The notes below the pieces were generated by a model. That model was given only the letters and a program-made list of their open reading frames with translations. It was not told the origin of the DNA and ran no database searches. Both the position numbers and the translations under genes were made by a program. Source: DAISJI01 sp964559835 (GTDB lineage Bacteria > Acidobacteriota > Terriglobia > Terriglobales > Acidobacteriaceae). Taken from it: 64,000 nucleotides of DNA. Shown here in pieces: positions 23,381 through 30,452 of the stretch (the first letter of the stretch is position 1; every line of letters starts with the position of its first letter). The stretch lies in contig CAZLJE010000019.1 of assembly GCA_964559835.1 (NCBI GenBank), positions 43,333 to 107,332 on the forward strand, given 5' to 3'.

Positions 23381-24940
23381 GTGGAAACACAGTCAATCGT
23401 CATCCTCGACTTCGGTTCGCAATTCACGCAACTGATTGCGCGCCGCATCCGCGAGCAGAACGTCTTCTCTGTCGTCCTTCCCTGCACCGCACCCCTCGAC
23501 GAGATCAAGTCCTACAACCCCGTTGGTATCATCCTCTCCGGCGGACCATGCTCGGTCTATGACTCTGATGCTCCGCCTGCCGATGAACAGGTCCTGCATC
23601 TCGGTTTGCCGGTGCTCGGCATCTGCTACGGCCTGCAGTGGATGACCCACAAGCTAGGCGGTAAAGTCGAGCCCGGCAATACTCGCGAATACGGTCACGC
23701 GCAGGTCGCCATCTCCGGCGATTCGCTCCTCTTTCGTGGCTTGCCCGCTGAGATGAAGGTCTGGATGTCCCACGGCGATGAGGCCCGCGAACTTCCGGCG
23801 GGATTCAAGGAGGTCGGCCGCAGTTCGACCGCGCTCGCCGCCATGGAAGACCCGCAGCGACGCTATTGGGCCGTGCAGTTCCACCCTGAAGTCCATCACA
23901 CGCCCATGGGCACGGAACTGCTCAAGAACTTCGTTTTCGGGATCTGCGAAGCCAAGCCGAACTGGACGCCGCAGCGCTTCATCGACGAATCAATCGCGCA
24001 GATCAAGCAGACCGTCGGTGAAAAAGGCCACGCGATCTGCGCCTTGTCCGGCGGTGTGGATTCGTCGGTCGCAGCGACATTGGTCGCGCGCGCCATCGGC
24101 GACCGCCTGACCTGCGTCTTCGTCAACAACGGCGTGCTGCGCAAGAACGAGTTTGAAAAAGTCCAGAAGATGCTGCGCGACAACCTGCACCTGAACGTGG
24201 TCGCCGTCGATGCCAGCAAGCGCTTTCTCGACAAGCTCGACGGTGTCACCGAACCGGAGAAGAAGCGCAAGATCATTGGAGCAGAGTTCATCGCCGTATT
24301 CGACGACGAAGCCGCGAAGATCATCCAGCGCGACCAGTCCACAGGCGGCCCGGAGTTCCTCGTCCAGGGCACCCTCTATCCCGACGTAATCGAGTCACAG
24401 TCTGTCCGCGGGCCGTCGGCGACCATCAAGAGCCACCACAACGTCGGTGGCCTTCCCGCCGACATGAAGCTGAAGCTCATCGAACCCTTGAAGGATTTGT
24501 TTAAGGATGAAGTCCGCCGCATGGGCCGCGATCTCGGCATGCCCGAAGAGATCCTTCAGCGCCAGCCTTTCCCGGGCCCCGGGCTTGCCGTTCGTATTCT
24601 CGGCGAAGTGACCGCTGAGCGTATCGCGCTGCTCCAGGAGGCGGACGAGATCGTTGTCAGCGAGATCAAGAACGCCGGGCTCTACACAAAGATCTGGCAA
24701 TCCTTCGCCGTACTCTTGCCGGTAATGTCGGTCGGCGTCATGGGCGACTTCCGCACTTACGCCTACACCTGCGCCATCCGCGCCGTCCATTCTGAAGACG
24801 GCATGACGGCCGACGTCGTCGAACTTCCCTGGGACGTCCTGAAGCGCATCGGCACCCGGATCGTGAACGAGGTGAGAGGAATCAATCGCGTCGTGTATGA
24901 CGTGACCTCAAAGCCGCCAGGAACGATCGAGTGGGAGTAA
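23381..24940 (+). CDS. guaA: GMP synthase (glutamine-hydrolysing)
   Basis: Converts XMP to GMP with ATP and glutamine. The 519-residue protein has an N-terminal class I glutamine amidotransferase with Cys82 (GICYGLQW) and the His-x-Glu of QFHPEVHHT (about 170-172), then the ATP pyrophosphatase P-loop ALSGGVDSSVAA (about 223-234) and the C-terminal dimerisation domain ending in PPGTIEWE. It starts with GTG three bases after the membrane protein gene. A weak inverted repeat follows the stop. Confidence 0.97.
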   Translation: METQSIVILDFGSQFTQLIARRIREQNVFSVVLPCTAPLDEIKSYNPVGIILSGGPCSVYDSDAPPADEQVLHLGLPVLGICYGLQWMTHKLGGKVEPGNTREYGHAQVAISGDSLLFRGLPAEMKVWMSHGDEARELPAGFKEVGRSSTALAAMEDPQRRYWAVQFHPEVHHTPMGTELLKNFVFGICEAKPNWTPQRFIDESIAQIKQTVGEKGHAICALSGGVDSSVAATLVARAIGDRLTCVFVNNGVLRKNEFEKVQKMLRDNLHLNVVAVDASKRFLDKLDGVTEPEKKRKIIGAEFIAVFDDEAAKIIQRDQSTGGPEFLVQGTLYPDVIESQSVRGPSATIKSHHNVGGLPADMKLKLIEPLKDLFKDEVRRMGRDLGMPEEILQRQPFPGPGLAVRILGEVTAERIALLQEADEIVVSEIKNAGLYTKIWQSFAVLLPVMSVGVMGDFRTYAYTCAIRAVHSEDGMTADVVELPWDVLKRIGTRIVNEVRGINRVVYDVTSKPPGTIEWE

Positions 24941-24945
24941 CACCG

Positions 24946-25023
24946 TTGCGGAATTGACTAATCGGGTAATTGAAACCACAAAGCGTCAGCGCTTTTCAAT
25001 TAACAAATTCCCGGATTCCGCAA
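24946..25023. repeat. imperfect inverted repeat after guaA
   Basis: TTGCGGAAT...TAATTGAAA (24946-24975) faces TTTCAATTA...ATTCCGCAA (24994-25023); nine bases match at each end with mismatches in the middle. Built of AATTGCGGAATT-type words, it may act as a weak guaA terminator. Confidence 0.45.
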
Positions 25024-25042
25024 TTACCCCGCTACGTTCCAT

Positions 25043-25086
25043 TTGACATGCGACATTTGTCGCAGTAGTATGCGACAGATGTCGCA
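25043..25086 (+). promoter_or_regulatory. blaI promoter with two operator palindromes
   Basis: TTGACA (25043-25048), an exact 17-base spacer and TAGTAT (25066-25071). The perfect dyad TGCGACAxxTGTCGCA appears twice: 25049-25064 fills the promoter spacer (centre TT with T), and 25071-25086 covers the start site. The ends are 22 bases apart, two helical turns, so bound BlaI dimers would lie on the same DNA face. This indicates autorepression. Confidence 0.85.
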
Positions 25087-25112
25087 GCACACAACCACGC
25101 CGGAGCGCTGAG

Positions 25113-25505
25113 ATGGCCAAACACACGACCGAGTACTTAACCCGTCGGGAACGTGAAATCATGAATGTTCTGTTCGCGCTGGGCAACCGCGCCTCAGCGG
25201 AAGAGATCCGGGCGCGACTGACAAGCCCGCCCAGCGACTCAGCGGTTCGCGTCATGCTCGCCAGGCTCGAAAAGAAAGGCTACTTGAAACATCAGCAGGA
25301 CGGCCTTCGGTATATCTACTCCACGACGATTTCGCCTGCCGTCGCCAAACGCACGGCCTTGCAGCAGTACCTGCAGACCTTCTTTGGCGGATCGCAGCGG
25401 CAGATGATGACGGCGCTCGTTCGTGAAGGGTCCTGGAGTGTCGAGGACCTGGATGCACTCAGAGCAGAGATTGATCGGGTGCGAAAAGAGAGGAAAGACT
25501 CATGA
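25113..25505 (+). CDS. blaI: BlaI/MecI family transcriptional repressor
   Basis: A 130-residue winged-helix repressor. The N-terminal domain has LTRREREIMNVLFALGN, then ASAEEIRARL and the recognition helix SDSAVRVMLARLEKKGYL; a C-terminal dimerisation helix contains the region normally cleaved by BlaR1 (LQTFFGGSQRQMMTALV). GGAG precedes the ATG at 25113. Twin operators lie upstream, and the M56 peptidase gene begins inside its stop codon (ATGA). It would repress both genes until the M56 protein signals. Confidence 0.93.
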   Translation: MAKHTTEYLTRREREIMNVLFALGNRASAEEIRARLTSPPSDSAVRVMLARLEKKGYLKHQQDGLRYIYSTTISPAVAKRTALQQYLQTFFGGSQRQMMTALVREGSWSVEDLDALRAEIDRVRKERKDS

Positions 25506-25990
25506 CGCGCATTGTTGCAGATGTCGTGCTCGCAGTTGGGAGTTCCCTGGCCGCTTCGATCATCGTCAAGGTGACTGTCATCATGGCCTTGACACTCATC
25601 GGCCTCCGTCTGGCTCGCAAGAGTCGCGCCGCCGTGCGTCATGCGTTGCTGGCAGCGGCGTTTGCGTTGTCACTACTAGTGCCGATCGCGTCCATCCTCG
25701 TCCCGTCCGTTCGCCTCGTCCAGCTGCCGATCGCGGCGGCCGGGATTGCAGAGTCGCCAGGGTTGCCGCCCCCCACAGCTTTCGCTCCAGCGGCCGGTCC
25801 CGTGACCGTTGTTTCCTGGCGAGCGGACCGTGATCCCGTCGCGTCGTCTGCGAGCATCCGTGCTGCTGCTGGCAGTATGGGCGACGGGAGCCTTGCTGTT
25901 CTCGATACCTGTATTTATCGGGCTGTGGCGGATGCATACGCTACGCCGTTTCGGGCGGCCCTGGCAGCACGGATACTCGGTAGTGCGTGA
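25502..25990 (+). CDS. M56/BlaR1-like sensor, N-terminal fragment (frameshifted)
   Basis: The 5' part of an M56 peptidase gene. It encodes two transmembrane helices (about 8-38 and 46-65: AVRHALLAAAFALSLLVPIA) and a periplasmic-type linker to about residue 105. Thereafter the reading frame turns into non-family sequence and stops at 25990, while the rest of the protein continues in the +1 frame from about 25806. It overlaps the blaI stop by four bases with GAGG upstream. Either a real inactivating frameshift or a one-base sequence error. Confidence 0.7.
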   Translation: MTRIVADVVLAVGSSLAASIIVKVTVIMALTLIGLRLARKSRAAVRHALLAAAFALSLLVPIASILVPSVRLVQLPIAAAGIAESPGLPPPTAFAPAAGPVTVVSWRADRDPVASSASIRAAAGSMGDGSLAVLDTCIYRAVADAYATPFRAALAARILGSA

Positions 25991-27218
25991 ATTAGCTGTC
26001 GAGGCCGACATCCGCCGTCGGGTCAAGGTTTTGCTGCACGAGACCGTATCAAGCCCGGTCACTTACGGAGTTCTACGACCGACCATTGTGCTGCCAATGG
26101 ACGCGCCGGCCTGGCACGAGGTTGACCTGACGCGAGCGATGATCCACGAATTGGAACACGTGCGGCGCTGCGACTGGGTAAGCCAGTGCCTCGCGCGAGC
26201 GTTATGCGCCTGTTACTGGTTCCACCCGCTGGTCTGGATCGCCTGGAAGCAGCTCGCTCTTGAAGCCGAACGGGCTTGCGATGACGCGGTGCTGCGACGC
26301 GCAGAGGCGACCGACTATGCGGATCAACTGGTCGTGCTCGCCCAGCGCATGTCGACCGCCCCGAACGGGGCTCTGCTGGCCGTAGCGAATCGCACGCACC
26401 TGGCGGCGCGCATCGCCGCCATTCTTGACACTCGACAGCAACGTGGCCGGGCTGGGAGAGTCCGTGTGGCCCTCATCTGCGTCTGCTCGACTCTTTTCAT
26501 CGCTACACTTTCACCGCTCCGAATCGCTGCCGCCGGACAATCAGAATCGCGGACTGAGACATTCACTGGATCGTTGAGGGACCCGCTTGGCCGGACCCTC
26601 CCCGACACGGGTCTCACTCTCTGGAATGCAGCCACACACCAGCCCATCGCAACACGAACCGATCGAGCCGGGCATTTCACGTTTGCGGGAGTACCCGCAG
26701 GAGCGTATCAACTGCGAGTTGATGAATTTGGATCGCAAGGGCAAATCACCTTTGCGCCTGGACTACGCCTGCATCGCGATATCGCGGTGGTCATGGATGG
26801 AATTGACGACACAGTTACGGTTTATAGCAGCGACGTTCCGACCGTTTCGCCGCCACCACCTCCGCCCCTGCCTAGTCCTTCGAACACATCCCCGCCCTAC
26901 CAAAGTCAAGCTGAGCTCGACCGATGTGCGCAGGTGTCGATGTTCTGCCGTGTTACGCCGCCGGTTCAAACCGCTCGCGTTCAGCCGGTTTATCCGACGA
27001 AGCAGCGCGCAAGTGCAGTTGCGGGAACAGTGGTGGTCGAGGGGCGTGTTGGAACAGACGGACTCGTGAAGGATCTGCACGCCGTCGCGCCTGCGGATCC
27101 CGACTTCGCCAGCGCTACTCTTGACGCGCTGCGCCGTTGGCAGTTCAGTCCAATACGATTCGATGGCGTCCCGGTAGAAATGAATATTCACGTGACCGCG
27201 AATTTTGTTGCTCAGTAG
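25809..27218 (+). CDS. M56/BlaR1-like metallopeptidase with TonB C-terminus (frameshifted)
   Basis: The main body of the M56 sensor-peptidase. It has a transmembrane helix (SVLLLAVWATGALLFSIPVF), the zinc motif HELEH in MIHELEHVRRCDW, a downstream EAERACDDAVLRR and a second helix (VALICVCSTLFIATL). It continues into a carboxypeptidase-regulatory-like beta domain (about 255-335), a Pro-rich linker and a TonB C-terminal-like domain (VQPVYPTKQRA to VTANF). BlaR1 relatives sense a signal and cleave the BlaI repressor. Its TTG at 25809 is unlikely to be a real start: joined to 25502 by one frameshift, the gene would encode about 572 residues. Confidence 0.75.
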   Translation: MFPGERTVIPSRRLRASVLLLAVWATGALLFSIPVFIGLWRMHTLRRFGRPWQHGYSVVRELAVEADIRRRVKVLLHETVSSPVTYGVLRPTIVLPMDAPAWHEVDLTRAMIHELEHVRRCDWVSQCLARALCACYWFHPLVWIAWKQLALEAERACDDAVLRRAEATDYADQLVVLAQRMSTAPNGALLAVANRTHLAARIAAILDTRQQRGRAGRVRVALICVCSTLFIATLSPLRIAAAGQSESRTETFTGSLRDPLGRTLPDTGLTLWNAATHQPIATRTDRAGHFTFAGVPAGAYQLRVDEFGSQGQITFAPGLRLHRDIAVVMDGIDDTVTVYSSDVPTVSPPPPPPLPSPSNTSPPYQSQAELDRCAQVSMFCRVTPPVQTARVQPVYPTKQRASAVAGTVVVEGRVGTDGLVKDLHAVAPADPDFASATLDALRRWQFSPIRFDGVPVEMNIHVTANFVAQ

Positions 27219-27365
27219 GAGCGGCTCATTCGCGGCACCCGCTGGCCCGGAATTTGCCTCTGGCCTGCCGGCTCCGGAACTCCAGACCACCGCAAAGAGG
27301 GTAGCGAGCCGCAGCTCGCTTGCGAGTTTCTGGGAGGGTTGTGTTACGCGCTGTACGTCATCAGC

Positions 27366-27746
27366 TCACGCGCTCTGCCGGCTCGTCTCGTTCTTCACCA
27401 GGTAGTCCAGCGCCTCTTCTCTCGTCTTGAAGATCGCGAACCGGCGCGCCGAAAAGTTCTCGATCGCCTTGTGGTACACCTCGGGCAGCGTATCGACACC
27501 TATGAATGCCGCACGGATGATGTGCGGGCGGTCGAATGCGGCTGCTTCTTTCAGCCGTTGGATCGAATCCCGGTCGAACTGTGCTCCCGAAAAGTCGGTT
27601 AGGGTGCTGATGGAATGATTCGGCTGCGCCGTCACGATTTCTACCACCTCTTCGATGACGTCCACCAGTTGGGACGGCGTGCAATTGCGGCCGTCGACCA
27701 TCACGACGCGGTGTCCGCTATGTTCTTCGACGTGAACGCGCCCCAT
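27366..27746 (-). CDS. STAS/SpoIIAA-like small protein
   Basis: A 126-residue cytoplasmic protein with an alternating strand-helix pattern: HRVVMVDGRNCTPSQLVDVI, then STLTDFSGAQFD, RAAFIGVDTLPEVYHKAIEN and FAIFKTREEALDYLVKN. It resembles the SpoIIAA-like/SEC14-type STAS group, which lacks the phospho-Ser of classical anti-anti-sigma factors. GGGGGTGAG precedes the ATG. It is a single gene flanked by plus-strand genes; no partner or function can be assigned. Confidence 0.7.
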   Translation of the reverse strand: MGRVHVEEHSGHRVVMVDGRNCTPSQLVDVIEEVVEIVTAQPNHSISTLTDFSGAQFDRDSIQRLKEAAAFDRPHIIRAAFIGVDTLPEVYHKAIENFSARRFAIFKTREEALDYLVKNETSRQSA

Positions 27747-27955
27747 AGCTCACCCCCTGTTTGCGCAATGGTATACACCTGCCGGCAACCCGTGGCAACA
27801 CGGCGTTTTCGCCGCTGAAACCCGCCGCGCCTGCGCCTGCTTGTAAATTTCTGTAAAAGAACGCACATCCAGCTCTCGGTTATGTTGAGATAATTAGTTT
27901 CAGGTAGGCCACCGTTGCGCCCGTACATGCTCGGCTCGACGCCGGAGATCTTGTC

Positions 27956-29422
27956 GTGAAGATTTTGACGAATAAATGGCTTTATATCGCTTTGATCCTC
28001 ATCGCGGTCATTGTCTTCGCCGCATTCAATCTCGGCAAGAAAGATAAGACCCAATACTTCACCGCGAAGGTGGAGAAGGGCGATATCCGCGAAGTCGTCG
28101 AAGCGACCGGCACCATCAACGCCGTGACTTCCGTACAGGTCGGTTCCCAGGTTTCCGGCCAGATCTATAAGCTCCAGGCCGATTTCAATTCCAAAGTGAA
28201 GCAGGGCCAGTTGATCGCCGAGATCGAGCCCTCGCTCTTCAAAGGCGCGCTGCTCCAGGCCAAGGCCGATCTCGAGAACGCCAAGGCGAACCTCGCCGCC
28301 GCCAAGGCCAACCTCGAAAAAGCGAAAGCGACGCAAGTCCAAACTAAGGCCGACTACACCCGCACCGCAGGACTGGCCAAAGAAGGCGTGATGAGCCAGC
28401 AGCAGCTCGATCTCGCCAAGGCCAACGCCGATTCCGCCGACGCCGCCGTCAGCGCCGCGAACGCGACCGTTACTCAGTCGGTCGCCCAGGTCCAGCAGCG
28501 TGAGGCGGCCGTGTCCGTCGCGCAAACCAACCTCGACCACACCTACATCTTCGCTCCGATCGACGGCACCGTCATCAATCGCACCGTCGACGTCGGCCAG
28601 ACCGTCGCCGCTTCCCTGCAGGCTCCGCAGCTCTTCACCATCGCGCAGGACCTCACCAAGATGCTGGTGTACACCAAGACGGACGAGAGCGATGTAGGCC
28701 AGATCCATCCCGGCCAGCCCGTCACGTTCAAAGTCGATGCTTTCCCGAAGGACACATTCCGCGGCAACGTCCTCCAGGTCCGCATGAACCCGACGACCGT
28801 GCAGAACGTCGTTACCTACGACACCATCATCGAATTCGATAATCCCGACCTGAAGCTCTTCCCCGGCATGACCGCCTACGTGACCATCCCGGTGCAGAGC
28901 GCGCACGGCGTCGTCAAAGTTCCCAACGGCGCTCTCCGCTTCACGCCCGACATGAAGCCCGATGAGCTCCGCGCCCTCCTTAAGCAGAACGGCATCGAGA
29001 TGAATACCGGACGTCGTCAAATGGCCTCCGCCGACCAGAAATCCGGCGGCAGCCCGCAACCGAGCCAAGGTGGTCCGATGGCCGGCGGGCGTCCCGGAGG
29101 CCAAGGTGGTCCAGGCGCAGCGGCTGGCGGACGTCAGATGGGACAAGGCGGTCCGTTTCCCGGTGGCGGCATGGCCGGCGGCACTCCGCGTAACCAGGCG
29201 CCCACCGACGTTGCGATCGTCTGGAAGTTGATGCCCGACAAATCGCTTCAGCCGGTGCAGATCAAGACTGGCATCACCGACCACACGGTCACCGAGCTCG
29301 TTCAGCCTCTTAAGGGTGAACTGAAGGAAGGCGATGAAGTCGTGATCGGCGCAACATCAGCCAAGGCGGGTGGCAATCGTCCGGGCGGCATGCCCGGCAT
29401 GGGAGGTCCGCGCGGACGATAG
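27956..29422 (+). CDS. efflux periplasmic adaptor (MacA/HlyD family)
   Basis: A 488-residue membrane-fusion protein. An N-terminal membrane anchor (LYIALILIAVIVFAAF) is followed by the barrel-sandwich part (VVEATGTINAVTSVQVGSQV), a long alpha-hairpin (about 95-185, Ala/Lys/Asn heptads) and beta-barrel and membrane-proximal domains. A Gly/Pro/Gln-rich insertion of about 55 residues (about 360-420) interrupts the membrane-proximal region. The start is GTG at 27956. It is followed 14 bases later by an ABC ATPase, so they form a MacAB-type unit, but no permease gene follows. Confidence 0.88.
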   Translation: MKILTNKWLYIALILIAVIVFAAFNLGKKDKTQYFTAKVEKGDIREVVEATGTINAVTSVQVGSQVSGQIYKLQADFNSKVKQGQLIAEIEPSLFKGALLQAKADLENAKANLAAAKANLEKAKATQVQTKADYTRTAGLAKEGVMSQQQLDLAKANADSADAAVSAANATVTQSVAQVQQREAAVSVAQTNLDHTYIFAPIDGTVINRTVDVGQTVAASLQAPQLFTIAQDLTKMLVYTKTDESDVGQIHPGQPVTFKVDAFPKDTFRGNVLQVRMNPTTVQNVVTYDTIIEFDNPDLKLFPGMTAYVTIPVQSAHGVVKVPNGALRFTPDMKPDELRALLKQNGIEMNTGRRQMASADQKSGGSPQPSQGGPMAGGRPGGQGGPGAAAGGRQMGQGGPFPGGGMAGGTPRNQAPTDVAIVWKLMPDKSLQPVQIKTGITDHTVTELVQPLKGELKEGDEVVIGATSAKAGGNRPGGMPGMGGPRGR

Positions 29423-29436
29423 GCGCGACTCCCCCA

Positions 29437-30225
29437 ATGTCCACCTCCACGGAAAATCTCGCCGCCGCGCACGGCGCCGCCGCGGCTTCACCCGTCATCC
29501 GCGTCGAAGACGTCCACAAGTATTACGACCTCGGCGAGAGCAAAGTTCACGCCCTGCGCGGAGTCTCCGTCGACATCTGCAAGGGTGAATTCGTCGCCGT
29601 GATGGGCGCCAGCGGCGGCGGCAAATCTACATTCATGAATATCCTCGGCTGCCTCGACCGTCCCACCAGCGGCCGCTATCTTCTCGAAGGCACCGATGTC
29701 TCGCAACTGACGAAGAAGGAACTCGCGGCCATCCGCAACCGCCGCATTGGTTTTGTCTTCCAGGGATTTAACCTGCTCTCGCGCACGACCGCGATGGAGA
29801 ACGTGGAGCTTCCGACGCACTACGCCAAGCTTCCCCGCGAAGAGGGCACGCGCCGCGCCGAAGCCGCGCTCGCCCGCGTCAGCCTCTCCGACCGCAAGGA
29901 GCACTTTCCCTCGCAGCTCTCCGGCGGACAGCAACAGCGCGTCGCCATCGCCCGCGCGCTGGTGAATATGCCGAGCATCCTGCTCGCGGACGAGCCCACC
30001 GGCAATCTCGACAGCCGCACCGCCGTCGAGATCATGGCCATCTTTCAACAACTCAACGAGGAGGAAGGCCTCACTATCGTGCTCGTTACCCACGAGCCCG
30101 ACATCGCGCAATTCGCCAAGCGCAACATCTTTTTCCGCGACGGCAAGATCCGCCGCGACGAGATCCTTAAGGAGCGCCCTCGCGCCTCCGAAGTCCTCCA
30201 GAACATGCCGATCCTCGAAGACTGA
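29437..30225 (+). CDS. ABC transporter ATP-binding protein (MacB/LolD type)
   Basis: A 262-residue nucleotide-binding subunit with Walker A GASGGGKST, Q-loop FQGFNLLSRT, signature LSGGQQQRVAIARAL, Walker B ILLADEPTGNLD and the switch His in VTHEPD. The MacB/LolD subfamily is indicated by DVHKYYDLGESKVHALRGV and NILGCLDRPTSG. An N-terminal 18-residue Ala-rich extension is present. It pairs with the adaptor upstream; the next gene is an unrelated surface protein, so the membrane subunit must be encoded elsewhere or be missing. Confidence 0.93.
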   Translation: MSTSTENLAAAHGAAAASPVIRVEDVHKYYDLGESKVHALRGVSVDICKGEFVAVMGASGGGKSTFMNILGCLDRPTSGRYLLEGTDVSQLTKKELAAIRNRRIGFVFQGFNLLSRTTAMENVELPTHYAKLPREEGTRRAEAALARVSLSDRKEHFPSQLSGGQQQRVAIARALVNMPSILLADEPTGNLDSRTAVEIMAIFQQLNEEEGLTIVLVTHEPDIAQFAKRNIFFRDGKIRRDEILKERPRASEVLQNMPILED

Positions 30226-30230
30226 AGTTT

Positions 30231-30310
30231 TGTGCTTCCTTGTCTTTCCTTCGTGTCCCTTCGTGTCCTTTGTGGTGAGCTCTTTCTCTGATTACTGATG
30301 ACTGGCGACT
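30231..30310. repeat. two micro-repeat families
   Basis: 30231-30278 is a run of CCTTCGTGTCC-type units (CTTCCTTGTC, CCTTCGTGTCC, CTTCGTGTCC, TTTGTGGTG). 30291-30310 is ATTACTGATGACTGGCGACT, the ACTGGCGACT family also seen before ybaB and before the glyoxalase-like gene. Confidence 0.55.
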
Positions 30311-30384
30311 GTCTTTCTAACGTCAGCGTTCCCGAAAGCGGAAAAGCCCTTGCAAAGAAAGCCTTGGCTAAGGACTTGCCCCAA

Positions 30385-30413
30385 TTGACAGAGTAGCTGG
30401 CCGGCAACATACT
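30385..30413 (+). promoter_or_regulatory. promoter of the large surface protein
   Basis: Perfect -35 TTGACA (30385-30390), 17-base spacer, -10 CATACT (30408-30413, four of six matches). Transcription would begin about 33 bases before the ATG at 30453. Confidence 0.5.
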
Positions 30414-30452
30414 TTTGCTCGATTTTCCACGTAATTCGGGCGATCCCACTTC

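Noticed and set aside
27701..29284. 527-codon open frame on the minus strand
   Set aside because: It lies antisense to the efflux adaptor and shows composition typical of a GC-rich shadow frame with no family likeness.
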